Assembly: GCA_002708925.1 (NCBI GenBank)
Contig: PAPN01000015.1
Coordinates: 1-36,763, forward strand
Direction of reading: 5' to 3'
Length of the DNA: 36,763 nucleotides
DNA from: Paracoccaceae bacterium
GTDB lineage: Bacteria; Pseudomonadota; Alphaproteobacteria; Rhodobacterales; Rhodobacteraceae
Shown piece by piece: positions 1 through 8,782 of this stretch (the first letter of the stretch is position 1; each line of letters starts with the position of its first letter). The position numbers and the translations under genes are program-made. Under the pieces are notes generated by a model, which saw nothing but the letters and a program-made list of their open reading frames with translations, was not told where the DNA came from and made no database searches.

Positions 1-386
1 GTCGCGAAGTGCGTGGCCGGGTGACCTTCCTGTCGCGTTCGGCAGATCCTGAAACCCGCACCTTCCGCGTTGATATCGATGTTGCCAACGCTGATATGTC
101 GATCCGCGACGGTCAGACCGCAGATATTCTGATCGCCTCGGCCGGTACGATGGCACATCTGCTGCCCGGCTCGGCGCTGACGCTGAATGACACGGGTGAT
201 CTGGGTGTGCGGATTGTCGAGAACGGCAATATCGTGGCCTTCAAACCAGTCAACCTGATGCGCGACACCAGCGAAGGTGTCTGGGTCACCGGGTTGGCAG
301 ATAAGGTTGATGTGATCGTTGTGGGTCAGGAATTTGTGATCGACGGCGTGAAGGTTGAGCCCACCTACCGGGAGGCCGCACAATGA
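1..386 (+). CDS. RND efflux system periplasmic adaptor (MFP/HlyD type), C-terminal part
   Basis: This is the last ~128 codons of a membrane-fusion (adaptor) protein; the start lies before the window. The visible residues (ADPETRTFRVDIDVAN, then a beta-rich stretch ending EPTYREAAQ) match the beta-barrel and membrane-proximal domains of adaptors that link an inner-membrane RND pump to an outer-membrane channel in the periplasm. The reading frame is open from base 3. Its stop codon overlaps the start of the RND permease in an ATGA arrangement, so the two are translationally coupled and belong to one operon. The family assignment is secure because of the partner gene; the substrate cannot be told. 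Confidence 0.85.
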   Translation, partial: REVRGRVTFLSRSADPETRTFRVDIDVANADMSIRDGQTADILIASAGTMAHLLPGSALTLNDTGDLGVRIVENGNIVAFKPVNLMRDTSEGVWVTGLADKVDVIVVGQEFVIDGVKVEPTYREAAQ

Positions 387-3300
387 CGGGTATCGTCGAT
401 TGGGCCGCATCCCGCGCGCGGATGGTGCTGGCCTTTGTTCTGCTATCACTGCTGGCTGGGGGCTTTGCCTATTCCAGTCTGCCCAAAGAGGGCGAACCGG
501 ATATTGAAATCCCGGCGCTCTTCGTCTCGGTCCCCTTCCCAGGCATTTCGGCCTCAGACGCGGAAACGCTGCTGGTCAAGCCGATGGAAACCGAACTGGC
601 TGATCTGGACGGGCTGAAAGAGATGTCCGCCACCGCCGCCGAAGGCTATGCCGGTGTGGCGCTGGAATTCGAATTTGGCTGGGACAAGACCAAGATCATG
701 GCCGACGTGCGCGACGCCATGTCGAAAGCCGAGGGCAACTTCCCCGCCGGTTTTGAGAGCTATTCGGTCAATGAGATCAACTTCTCTGAGTTTCCGATCC
801 TGATCGTCAACCTGACCGGTGATGTGCCGGAACGGACGATGTACCGGGTGGCCAAGGATCTGCAGGACAAGCTGGAAGCGCTGGATTCGGTGCTGGAGGC
901 AGGCCTTGCGGGCAACCGCGATGAGATGGTCGAGGTGATCATCGATCCGCTGCGTCTGGAAAGCTACAACGTCACCGCGGGTGAGCTGATCAATGTGGTG
1001 ACCAACAACAACATGCTGGTGGCCGCCGGTGAAGTGGACACCGAACAGGGCTCCTTCGCGGTAAAGATCCCTTCGAGCTTTGATGAGCCGCGCGACATCT
1101 ATTCGCTGCCGGTGAAAATCAACGGCCAGCGGGTTGTGACCCTTGGCGATCTGGCAGAGATCCGCCTGACCTTCGAAGACCGTCACGGCACTGCGCGCTT
1201 TAACGGCGTCAACACCGTGGCGCTGCAGGTGGTCAAACGCAAAGGCTTCAACATCCTCGACACCACCAAGATGGTGCGTCAGGTGATTGATGAGGCCAGC
1301 AGCGAATGGCCTGCGGATCTGAAGGCCGCGGTTGAAGTGGGCACCTCCAACGATCAGGGCCGCATCGTGGGTTCGATGGTCAGCCAGCTGGAAGGCTCGG
1401 TTCTGACCGCGATTGCGCTGGTGATGATCGTGGTTCTGGCCGCCCTGGGCAGCCGTGCCGCCCTGCTGGTGGGCTTTGCGATCCCGACCTCCTTCCTGTT
1501 GTGTTTCGTCCTTTTGGCGATCATGGGGATCACCATCTCCAACATCGTGATGTTTGGTCTGATCCTCGCGGTCGGCATGCTGGTGGATGGCGCCATTGTT
1601 GTGGTGGAATATGCTGACAAGCGCATCAAAGAGGGCACAGGCCCGATGCACGCCTATGTCGAGGCCGCCAAACGCATGTTCTGGCCGGTGGTCAGCTCAA
1701 CCGCGACAACGCTCTGTGCCTTCCTGCCGATGCTGTTCTGGCCGGGAATCCCGGGCCAGTTCATGGGCATGCTGCCGGTGACGCTGATCTTCGTTCTGTC
1801 GGCTTCGCTTGTGGTGGCGCTGATCTACCTGCCGGTTCTGGGTGGTGTGTCGGGCCGGATGAGCCGGACCTTCAGCAACCTGTCGGAATGGCTGAAACGC
1901 AAACTGCCCTGGTGGATTGCCCGCGCCGCGCTGGTGCCGCCGTCGATCATGCTGATCTTCACTGGTGCGATGCAGCTGTTGAACCCTAACTATGTGGTTG
2001 CAATGGGCGAAGGTGGACTGGCCAACTTGCTGGTGGGTGGCGTGATGTTCATGACCGGCGCCTTTGCTGCCTCGGTCACGCTGGGTGCTGCTGAAATCCA
2101 CTGGAGCCGCAAGCGGATCAAAGCCGGCCACAAACGCACCGTCTTTGGCTATTTCATCAAAGCAATTGCCGGCAACCCGGTGATGCCGATTGTCTCGGCC
2201 GTTGTGGTGATCGGCTTTGTGATGCAGGTGTTCAGCTACTTCGGGGAAAACAACAACGGTGTTGAATTCTTCGTGGAATCCGAACCGGAAATGGCGATCG
2301 CCTATGTGCGGGCCCGTGGCAACCTCTCGATTGAGGAAAAGGATGATCTGGTCAAACAGGCCGAAGATATGATCCTGGCCCACCCCGGTGTTCTCAACGC
2401 CTTTGCCTTTGCAGGCGAAGGGGGCCTCAGCAACAACACCGGCGGCGCGCAGCCGCCCAGCGATACCGTGGGCCAGGTTCAGTTCGAAACCATTCCGTGG
2501 GAAGACCGCGCCGACCGTCCGGATCTGGATGGTGACGTGGTACTGGATGAGCTGACCGCGCAGCTGGATCAGATCCCCGGCATCAAGATCGAAATCCTCG
2601 CCGCATCGCGTGGGCCTGCCTCGGCCAAACCGGTGCACCTGCGTCTGAAATCGGACAATTGGGATAACCTGTTGCTGGCAACTCAAACCGCCAGCGCCAA
2701 GTTCAGCGATACCCTGGCCCTGGAGCTGGTCGAAGATACCCTGCCCCTGCCCGGCATCGACTGGCAGATTGACGTGGATGTCGAAAAAGCCGGCCGCTAC
2801 GGTGCCGATGTGGCCACGGTTGGCGCCATGGTACAGCTGGTGACCCGCGGGATCCTGCTGGACACCATGCGCGTCGACAGCTCGGAAGAAGAGATTGAGA
2901 TCCGCGTGCGTCTGCCTGAAGAAGACCGGGTGCTGTCGACGCTGGACACGCTGAAGGTGCGCACCCAGGATGGTCTGGTGCCGCTGGCCAACTTCATCAC
3001 GCGCAAGCCTGTGGCCAAACTGGCCACCATCGACCGGGTGGATCAGAAACGCTACTTCGACGTGAAGGCGGCTGTCACCGATGGCTATGTCAAAGCGATG
3101 GACGGTGAGGCGCAGCTGGGCTTCCTGCAGCAGGTTGCAGCGGGCGAAGGCACTGTCATCGCCCCTGATGGCACCCAGTATGTGATCGCTGAGGCCGCAG
3201 ATCCCGATCTGCTGAAATCCACTGTTGAGGCCGGCGATGCAACCTTTGTTGTCGTCACCCCTGCGGAACGGATTGAGGCGCTGACCGCCTGGCTGGCCAC

Positions 3301-4090
3301 CAATCCGATCCCGGAAGGCATCGCCTGGGAATGGACCGGTGATCAGGAAGACGAAGCGGAATCGCAGGCCTTCCTCAGCCAGGCCTTTGCCGGTGCACTG
3401 GCACTGATGTTCATCATCCTTCTGGCGCAGTTCAACTCGATCTACAACTCGGTGCTGGTTCTGCTGGCGGTGGTTCTGTCGACCACGGGTGTGCTGATCG
3501 GCATGTTGGTGATGGATCAGACCTTCTCGATCATCATGACCGGGACGGGCATCGTGGCGCTGGCCGGGATCGTGGTGAATAACAACATCGTTCTGATCGA
3601 CACCTATCAGGAATATTCCGCCTATATGCCCCGGATCGAGGCCATCGTCCGCACCGCCGAGGAACGCATCCGCCCGGTGCTGCTGACCACCATCACCACG
3701 ATGGCCGGTCTGGCACCGATGATGTTCGGCCTGTCGCTGGACTTTATCCAGGGCGGCTATTCCGTCGACAGCCCCACCGCGCTTTGGTGGAAACAGCTGG
3801 CCACGGCGGTGGTGTTCGGGCTGGGGATCGCGACGGTTCTGACGCTGATCTTTACGCCTTCGATGCTGGCAATCCGGGTCTGGGTGAACACCTATATCCG
3901 CTGGGTCGCGCGCGCCTTGGCCGCGATGGCCCTGGGCAGCGCCAGCCGCACCGCGCAGGATTTCGCCCTGCAACGCGCCGCCCGCAAGCTGAAAGCCCCC
4001 GAGATCATCTGGGACGACGATGTCCCCGATCTGGCCGAGGCCACCGTGCCCGCGCCGCCAGGCAAACCGGGGCTGAAAGCCGCTGAATAA
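383..4090 (+). CDS. RND-family efflux permease, unusually long (1235 aa)
   Basis: An inner-membrane proton-driven exporter of the AcrB/MexB-like RND superfamily. N-terminal TM1 is followed by the porter region, a TM block with the TM4 motif GMLVDGAIVVVEY (Asp402, equivalent to AcrB Asp407, with Gly where AcrB has the second Asp), a second porter region, and a TM block with GIVVNNNIVLIDTY (Asn1066-1068 where AcrB has the relay Lys). Typical members have 1020-1060 residues. The surplus is an insertion with extra hydrophobic segments around residues 490-620 and a 50-residue hydrophilic, Pro/Ala-rich C-terminal tail. The start is fixed by ATGA overlap with the adaptor gene. A strong terminator follows. 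Family call is certain; substrate (metal, drug, lipid) is unknown. Confidence 0.95.
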   Translation: MTGIVDWAASRARMVLAFVLLSLLAGGFAYSSLPKEGEPDIEIPALFVSVPFPGISASDAETLLVKPMETELADLDGLKEMSATAAEGYAGVALEFEFGWDKTKIMADVRDAMSKAEGNFPAGFESYSVNEINFSEFPILIVNLTGDVPERTMYRVAKDLQDKLEALDSVLEAGLAGNRDEMVEVIIDPLRLESYNVTAGELINVVTNNNMLVAAGEVDTEQGSFAVKIPSSFDEPRDIYSLPVKINGQRVVTLGDLAEIRLTFEDRHGTARFNGVNTVALQVVKRKGFNILDTTKMVRQVIDEASSEWPADLKAAVEVGTSNDQGRIVGSMVSQLEGSVLTAIALVMIVVLAALGSRAALLVGFAIPTSFLLCFVLLAIMGITISNIVMFGLILAVGMLVDGAIVVVEYADKRIKEGTGPMHAYVEAAKRMFWPVVSSTATTLCAFLPMLFWPGIPGQFMGMLPVTLIFVLSASLVVALIYLPVLGGVSGRMSRTFSNLSEWLKRKLPWWIARAALVPPSIMLIFTGAMQLLNPNYVVAMGEGGLANLLVGGVMFMTGAFAASVTLGAAEIHWSRKRIKAGHKRTVFGYFIKAIAGNPVMPIVSAVVVIGFVMQVFSYFGENNNGVEFFVESEPEMAIAYVRARGNLSIEEKDDLVKQAEDMILAHPGVLNAFAFAGEGGLSNNTGGAQPPSDTVGQVQFETIPWEDRADRPDLDGDVVLDELTAQLDQIPGIKIEILAASRGPASAKPVHLRLKSDNWDNLLLATQTASAKFSDTLALELVEDTLPLPGIDWQIDVDVEKAGRYGADVATVGAMVQLVTRGILLDTMRVDSSEEEIEIRVRLPEEDRVLSTLDTLKVRTQDGLVPLANFITRKPVAKLATIDRVDQKRYFDVKAAVTDGYVKAMDGEAQLGFLQQVAAGEGTVIAPDGTQYVIAEAADPDLLKSTVEAGDATFVVVTPAERIEALTAWLATNPIPEGIAWEWTGDQEDEAESQAFLSQAFAGALALMFIILLAQFNSIYNSVLVLLAVVLSTTGVLIGMLVMDQTFSIIMTGTGIVALAGIVVNNNIVLIDTYQEYSAYMPRIEAIVRTAEERIRPVLLTTITTMAGLAPMMFGLSLDFIQGGYSVDSPTALWWKQLATAVVFGLGIATVLTLIFTPSMLAIRVWVNTYIRWVARALAAMALGSASRTAQDFALQRAARKLKAPEIIWDDDVPDLAEATVPAPPGKPGLKAAE

Positions 4091-4093
4091 CCC

Positions 4094-4125
4094 AAAGGCC
4101 GGGCCAAGCGCCCGGCCTTTTTCAT
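4094..4125 (+). terminator. Rho-independent terminator of the RND operon
   Basis: A perfect 11-bp stem (4094-4104 with 4110-4120) around a 5-base loop, followed by a run of Ts, three bases after the RND permease stop codon. It ends transcription of the adaptor-permease operon. Confidence 0.9.
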
Positions 4126-4212
4126 AGCTCCTCCAAGCGGCAGGCACACCTCGCCCGTGCTCCGAAATCCGTAGCCAATGTATCACAGATCTATTGGGCT
4201 AGGCCGAAAGGA

Positions 4213-4311
4213 TCAGGACTGTTTGTCAGACTTCCGTTCCAGCTTTCTGCGGATGAAGTACCAGACCACATCCCAAAAAACCTTCAGCAGAAGCGCAATC
4301 AATGCGTCCAC
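4213..4311 (-). CDS. Small single-span membrane protein, 32 aa, hypothetical
   Basis: A short ORF of 32 codons on the minus strand starting with GTG at 4311. It is supported by a consensus ribosome-binding site AAGGAG seven bases upstream of the GTG. The peptide starts VDALIALLLKVFWDVVWYFI, a hydrophobic segment long enough to cross a membrane, and ends with a strongly basic tail (RRKLERKSDKQ), predicting an N-out/C-in or amphipathic membrane peptide. A 6-bp inverted repeat (4333-4348) and two tandem minus-strand terminators lie just upstream, so it is separated from the preceding transcript. No function is recognised; small hydrophobic ORFs like this are common in phage remnants. Confidence 0.5.
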   Translation of the reverse strand: MDALIALLLKVFWDVVWYFIRRKLERKSDKQS

Positions 4312-4351
4312 TATCGGACTCCTTGGTTATTAGTTCGCAACCGCGAACGCC

Positions 4352-4379
4352 AAAAGCCCTGCGAGAAAGCTCACAGGGC
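4352..4379 (-). terminator. Minus-strand terminator-like hairpin (second of a tandem pair)
   Basis: Stem GCCCTG/CAGGGC (arms 4374-4379 and 4356-4361) read on the minus strand and followed by TTTT. It lies 40 bases upstream of the 32-aa ORF and directly behind another terminator. Confidence 0.55.
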
Positions 4380-4383
4380 CACG

Positions 4384-4420
4384 AAAAACCCCGCCTCCTG
4401 CACCAGGCAGAAAGCGGGGT
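4384..4420 (-). terminator. Minus-strand rho-independent terminator (first of a tandem pair)
   Basis: On the minus strand a 7-bp stem ACCCCGC/GCGGGGT (4414-4420 with 4388-4394), with an inner CCTG/CAGG pairing, is followed by five Ts. It lies downstream of the short Cys-containing ORF at 4456-4620. Confidence 0.7.
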
Positions 4421-4455
4421 ATCTAAATGTCAGAAGTTTGACCTATCTGGCCACA

Positions 4456-4620
4456 TCATTGCGTCGGGCCTGACACAAAAAGAGGCGCCACAACAGAAGC
4501 CTTGATCTCCGCCTGCTCCCGGTTATCCCGCCGGGTACGCCACCTGACCGCCGCCGGGCTGGTGCAAGCGCAATTCGGACACTGACTGTGCATCAGGCAC
4601 AGATGTGTTTCTCTGATCAT
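4456..4620 (-). CDS. Possible small Cys-rich protein, 54 aa, doubtful
   Basis: A minus-strand ORF of 54 codons from ATG at 4620; the frame is open further upstream to a GTG at 4680. The peptide has a CPNCAC cluster near its start, then a basic stretch (RWRTRRDNREQ) and no second Cys pair, so it is at best half of a zinc knuckle. No convincing ribosome-binding site precedes the ATG. Two terminators follow it on the same strand, which is the main reason to think something is transcribed here. It may be a decayed prophage gene. The rest of the 4130-4784 interval holds only this, the 32-aa ORF and the hairpins. Confidence 0.25.
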   Translation of the reverse strand: MIRETHLCLMHSQCPNCACTSPAAVRWRTRRDNREQAEIKASVVAPLFVSGPTQ

Positions 4621-4784
4621 GTCAAGGTACCTAGAAATTCGCAAGCCCCACTCTACGACAATGTGCCAGTTCGATATCACTTTGAAGAACGGGGAAGGCT
4701 CCTGCCCAAAGGCCCCGTATGCCCCGCACGCTAAACGCCTCGAATCGTACGGTTCTGCCGGTTACCCAAGTGTGGCCCTTGCGG

Positions 4785-6605
4785 TCAGGCGGCCTCTTCG
4801 TTCTGCTGGCGCGTCCACAGGCTGTAATAGCGCCCCTGAGACGCCAGCAGCTGCGCGTGGGTGCCTTGCTCGACCACGGTGCCCTGCTCCAGCACGACAA
4901 TCCGGTCCGCATCCGCGATCGTGGACAGACGGTGCGCGATGGTGATCACCGTGCGGCCCCGCCCGGCCTGGGCCAGAGCGCCCTGAATCTCGCGCTCGGT
5001 GTCGGTGTCCAGCGCGGATGTTGCCTCGTCCAGCAGCAGGATCGGCGGGTTCTTCAGCAGCGTCCGCGCGATCCCCACGCGCTGTTTTTCCCCGCCTGAC
5101 AGTTTCAGCCCGCGCTCGCCCACCTGCGTGTCATAGCCCTGAGGCAGGGACATGATGAAATCGTGAATCTGCGCGGATTTGGCAGCGGCGATCACCTCGG
5201 AATCCGAGGCATTATCGCGCCCATAGGCGATGTTATAGCGGATGGAATCGTTAAACAGCACCGTGTCCTGCGGCACCACCCCAATCGCGGCATGGAGGCT
5301 GTCTTGGGTCACATCGCGCACGTCCTGCCCGTCGATTGTCAGCGCCCCGCCCTGCACATCGTAGAACCGGAACAGCAGTCGCCCGATGGTGGATTTGCCA
5401 GACCCGGACGAGCCGACAATGGCCACCGTCTGCCCCGCCGGAACATCCAGGCTGATCCCCTTCAGGATGGGACGCGCGTCCTCATAGCCGAAGCGCACAT
5501 CCTCCAGCCGCACATGCCCGCCCGAGACCGCAATATCACCTGCACCGGGTTTGTCTGTCACCTCGGCCGGTTGTTCCAGCAGGCCGAACATCTCGCTCAT
5601 GTCCACCAGGGATTGGCGGATCTCGCGATAGACCGTGCCCAGAAAGTTCAGAGGCATGGTGATCTGGATCATATAGGCGTTCACCATGACGAAATCGCCC
5701 ACCGTCAGGCTGCCATTCTGCACGCCCATCGCGGCCATCACCATCACCGCAATCAACCCCGAGGTGATCAGCAGCGACTGCCCGAAATTCAGCAGGGACA
5801 GAGAATAGGCCGTGGACAGAGCGGCCTTCTGATAGCCCTCCATCGCGCTGTCATAGCGGGCAGCCTCGCGCGCCTCGGCGCCGAAATATTTCACGGTTTC
5901 AAAGTTCAGCAGGCTGTCGATCGCCTTTTGGTTGGCGTCGGTGTCCTGCTCGTTCATCTTGCGGCGCAGTTTCACCCGCCATTCGGTGACGGCAAAGGTG
6001 AATTTCACATAGGCCGCAATCGTCACCGCCACGACCACCAGATACCACACATCGAACAGCCAGAAAAAAATCACCGCGATCATCAGCAATTCCAGGATCA
6101 GCGGCCCGATGGAAAACAGCATGAAACGCAGCAGGAATTCCACGCCCTTCACGCCGCGTTCGATGATGCGGGACAACCCGCCGGTTTTCCGCGTGATGTG
6201 ATAGCGCATGGACAGGCGGTGAATATGGGTGAAGGTCTCAAGTGCCAGGGCCCGCAAGGCCCGCTGCCCGACCAGCGCAAACACCGCGTCGCGCGCCTGC
6301 TGGAACCCGTTCGCCATCAGACGCGCCATCCCGTAGGCCACGGTCAGCCCGACGGCCCCCAGGGCCAGCATCGGCACGCCCTCGCCCGCCAGAGCATCCA
6401 CCGCCCCCTTATAGAACATCGGCGTCAGCACCGTCACCAGCTTGGCCATCAGCAGCAGCACCATCGCCGCCACCACACGCAGTTTGATGTCCAACCGGCC
6501 TTCGGGCCACAGATAGGGCGCGACCCGGCGCAGCGTGGACCAGCCGCTGGCGCTGGTCTGGGTGGGATCATCAGGTGAAAGGGGTATGGATCGGCGGCTT
6601 CGCAT
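4785..6605 (-). CDS. Atm1/HMT1-type ABC exporter, permease-ATPase fusion (606 aa)
   Basis: A half-transporter with six TM helices fused to an ABC ATPase, in the inner membrane. The NBD has Walker A around Lys404 (VGSSGSGKST), the signature LSGGEKQRVGIARTL near residue 500, Walker B ILLLDEATSALD near 525 and the H-loop motif TIAHRLSTI. The TMD contains NFETVKYFGAE and a Tyr/Asn-rich helix (VNAYMIQITMPLNFLG), hallmarks of the Atm1/ABCB7/HMT1 branch, which exports glutathione-linked sulfur or metal compounds. I chose the start at 6605 because AAAGGA lies seven bases upstream; the frame is open 21 codons farther. It stands alone, facing the LysM gene in tandem but separated from it by a terminator. 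The assignment to the branch is inference from motifs. Confidence 0.88.
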   Translation of the reverse strand: MRSRRSIPLSPDDPTQTSASGWSTLRRVAPYLWPEGRLDIKLRVVAAMVLLLMAKLVTVLTPMFYKGAVDALAGEGVPMLALGAVGLTVAYGMARLMANGFQQARDAVFALVGQRALRALALETFTHIHRLSMRYHITRKTGGLSRIIERGVKGVEFLLRFMLFSIGPLILELLMIAVIFFWLFDVWYLVVVAVTIAAYVKFTFAVTEWRVKLRRKMNEQDTDANQKAIDSLLNFETVKYFGAEAREAARYDSAMEGYQKAALSTAYSLSLLNFGQSLLITSGLIAVMVMAAMGVQNGSLTVGDFVMVNAYMIQITMPLNFLGTVYREIRQSLVDMSEMFGLLEQPAEVTDKPGAGDIAVSGGHVRLEDVRFGYEDARPILKGISLDVPAGQTVAIVGSSGSGKSTIGRLLFRFYDVQGGALTIDGQDVRDVTQDSLHAAIGVVPQDTVLFNDSIRYNIAYGRDNASDSEVIAAAKSAQIHDFIMSLPQGYDTQVGERGLKLSGGEKQRVGIARTLLKNPPILLLDEATSALDTDTEREIQGALAQAGRGRTVITIAHRLSTIADADRIVVLEQGTVVEQGTHAQLLASQGRYYSLWTRQQNEEAA

Positions 6606-6666
6606 GGGGCTTTCCTTTGCAATGGTCCTGACATAGGCCCCCCCGCCCCGAAAGACCACCCAAAGC

Positions 6667-6696
6667 AAAAACGGGACGCCCCTGCGCCCCGTTTTT
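6667..6696 (-). terminator. Terminator downstream of the LysM gene
   Basis: A 9-bp stem (6667-6675 with 6688-6696) of A5CGGG/CCCGT5 type with a GC-rich interior. It has T-rich flanks on both sides, so it could act bidirectionally. It lies between the LysM gene and the ABC exporter, both read leftwards. Confidence 0.75.
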
Positions 6697-6720
6697 TCTG
6701 CATGACGTCGCGATGCCGCG

Positions 6721-8127
6721 CTACTGAGGCACCACGAAAACCTGGCCGGGATAGATCAGATCGGGATCGCGGATCCGGTCTTTGTTGGCCTCGTAGACGC
6801 GCACATACAGCGTTCCTTCGCCGTATTTTTCCCGCGCGATGGCCCACAGGGTCGAGCCAGGCTGCACCGTCACCACCTTTACCGGCGGCGCGTTGGGATC
6901 TTTGGGCTGTTCGGGGGCTTCGGGCTGGGCGGTGGCCAGCTTTTCGGGCGCCTCGCGTTTAAAGGGCGTCTCGATCCGCGACAGCACCTTGCCGCCTGCG
7001 TCCAGCTCATCGGCGCGCAGGGTATAGAGACCGGGCTGAACGGCGGCCAGAACGGTGCTCCACTGGCCTTTAAGGCCAATCACCGTGCCCCCGGCGGCGG
7101 CATTATTCAGATAGATCTGCACGAATTTGCCCGGCTTGCCGCGGCCCGCAACCGTCACCTCGCCGGTATCGGTATAGCTGATCGCGTCAATCGCCACAGA
7201 GGCCCGCACTTCGGGGTCCGCCTCGGTCTGCGCGGGCTGTACCACCTTCACCCCGTCCTTATCGGCCAGAATGACGGCTGGCGCTTTGGGTTTGGGCGTG
7301 GGGTCAGGGGCGGCCGCGGGCTCAGGCTCGGACTCTGCCTTGGGGGCGGTATCCTCTGGCGCCTCTTGGGCCCGATCTTGGGCCGGCTCTTCGGACGCGG
7401 CTTTGGGCGCTTCGGCCACCTGAACCGGCGCTTCGGGCTGAACGGAGTCGGGCTGGGCAGGTTCAGGCTGAGCGGGCGTTTCCTCGCTGACAGCCACCGG
7501 AATGGGCGGCGTATCCCTGGGCTCTGTGGACTCTGCGGGCGCGGGCGTTTCTGCTGCCGGCTCTTGTTCGGGGTCTGCGGCGGGCGCTTCGGACACCGGA
7601 GCCTCGGCCACCTTTTGCTCAGGAACCGGCACCACCGGCGCGATGATCACCGTCTGATCCGAGGCCAGTTCCTGCCCGTCAATCCGCATCAGCAGGCTCA
7701 GCACACGCGGCTGATCCGAAGGCGCGATCTGCGCGAAACCGGCGAATTTACCGTCCGCGCCGGGCTTGGGCCGAATCAGAACGGCACCGTCCAGCAGAAC
7801 GTCCAGCTCGGCCCCGGCGGCGGCGCTGCCCGCGATCAGGGTAGACCCGTCCGGCTCGACCCGCACCACATCAAAGCTGGGCGCGACATAGACCACCGGC
7901 GCAGGCTGTTCCCTGGGCTCTGAGGGCGCGGGGGTGACCTTGGGCCTTGCTTCGGGTTTTGCTTCGGGCGTTACAGCGGGGGCGGCAGGCTGCGCCACCT
8001 CGACCGGCTGCGGCGTGTCCCCGTCAAAAACACCCAGTACATAGGCTCCGGCCACACCGGCGGCCACCACCACGGCACCGGCAATCGTCAGGGCCTGTCC
8101 GCCCAGAACTCCAGCTTGTTTCGTCAT
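6721..8127 (-). CDS. LysM-domain envelope protein with Pro/Ala/Glu-rich linker (468 aa)
   Basis: The N terminus has one hydrophobic segment (residues ~13-32, ALTIAGAVVVAAGVAGAYVL) that anchors it to the inner membrane or serves as an uncleaved signal. An Ig-like/Ser-rich domain follows (around FDVVRVEPDGSTLIAGSAAA), then a long low-complexity Pro/Glu/Ala linker of about 130 residues, then a second beta domain, and finally a LysM module (VVTVQPGSTLWAIAREKYGE to YPGQVFVVPQ). LysM binds peptidoglycan glycan strands, so the protein probably spans the periplasm. AAGGA six bases before the ATG supports the start. The architecture is familiar from Rhodobacterales; the exact role is not known to me. 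Confidence 0.88.
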   Translation of the reverse strand: MTKQAGVLGGQALTIAGAVVVAAGVAGAYVLGVFDGDTPQPVEVAQPAAPAVTPEAKPEARPKVTPAPSEPREQPAPVVYVAPSFDVVRVEPDGSTLIAGSAAAGAELDVLLDGAVLIRPKPGADGKFAGFAQIAPSDQPRVLSLLMRIDGQELASDQTVIIAPVVPVPEQKVAEAPVSEAPAADPEQEPAAETPAPAESTEPRDTPPIPVAVSEETPAQPEPAQPDSVQPEAPVQVAEAPKAASEEPAQDRAQEAPEDTAPKAESEPEPAAAPDPTPKPKAPAVILADKDGVKVVQPAQTEADPEVRASVAIDAISYTDTGEVTVAGRGKPGKFVQIYLNNAAAGGTVIGLKGQWSTVLAAVQPGLYTLRADELDAGGKVLSRIETPFKREAPEKLATAQPEAPEQPKDPNAPPVKVVTVQPGSTLWAIAREKYGEGTLYVRVYEANKDRIRDPDLIYPGQVFVVPQ

Positions 8128-8230
8128 CGTTATCCTTCCAGCCCCGCCTTATTCATCCCCAGCGGTTGAGCGAACATACCAACAGCGCTATCACGGGTCA
8201 AAACCACCTTTTGCCTATGGGTTATTTGCC

Positions 8231-8782
8231 ATGAAAACCGTGTCAGTCTGTGTCTATTGTGGTTCACGTTCGGGGAAAAAGCCCATTTACCAAGCCCATG
8301 CCGAAGAGCTGGGCGCCGCATTGGCCGGCATGGGCTGGCGGCTGGTCTACGGGGCGGGCGATGTGGGGCTGATGGGGGCCGTGGCGCGCGCGGCCCAGAC
8401 CGCAGGGGCCGAGACCTTTGGCGTGATCCCCATGCACCTGGTCAAATGGGAGGTCGGCAAGACCGATCTGACCCGATACATTGTCACCGAAAACATGCAC
8501 GAGCGCAAAAAGGTCATGTATATGAACTCGGACGCGATCGTGGTGCTGCCCGGCGGTGCGGGATCGCTGGACGAGCTGTTCGAAGTGCTGACCTGGCGCC
8601 AGCTGAAACTGCATGACAAACCCATCGTGCTGCTCAATTCCGACGGATACTGGCAGCCTCTGCTGGATATGGTGCAGCATGTGGTGGATCAGGGCTTTGC
8701 CGAACCGTCCCTGCTGGCATTCCTGACCGTGGTGGACACGCCCTCGGCCGTGATCGAGACCCTGCGCGACGCCCTGTCCTGA
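8231..8782 (+). CDS. LOG-family (TIGR00730) Rossmann-fold protein, probable nucleotide phosphoribohydrolase
   Basis: A 183-residue cytosolic protein of the LONELY GUY family, which releases bases from nucleoside 5'-monophosphates such as cytokinin ribotides. Motifs seen: VYCGSRSG at the N terminus, the glycine loop YGAGDVGLMG, MHERKKVM, and the active-site PGGAGSLDE, where the canonical motif is PGGxGTxxE; Thr is replaced by Ser here. Length is normal for the family. No clear Shine-Dalgarno is visible before the ATG. Its 3' end overlaps the converging rarD-like gene by 94 bases. Confidence 0.9.
   Translation: MKTVSVCVYCGSRSGKKPIYQAHAEELGAALAGMGWRLVYGAGDVGLMGAVARAAQTAGAETFGVIPMHLVKWEVGKTDLTRYIVTENMHERKKVMYMNSDAIVVLPGGAGSLDELFEVLTWRQLKLHDKPIVLLNSDGYWQPLLDMVQHVVDQGFAEPSLLAFLTVVDTPSAVIETLRDALS

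Noticed and set aside
1697..4186. 829-codon minus-strand ORF antisense to the RND permease
   Set aside because: It is rich in His, Arg, Gln and Asp, typical of an antisense shadow in GC-rich DNA, and the plus-strand protein has full family motifs.
5163..6578. 471-codon plus-strand ORF antisense to the ABC exporter
   Set aside because: Its composition (His/Arg/Gln rich) is that of a shadow frame, while the opposite strand encodes all ABC motifs.
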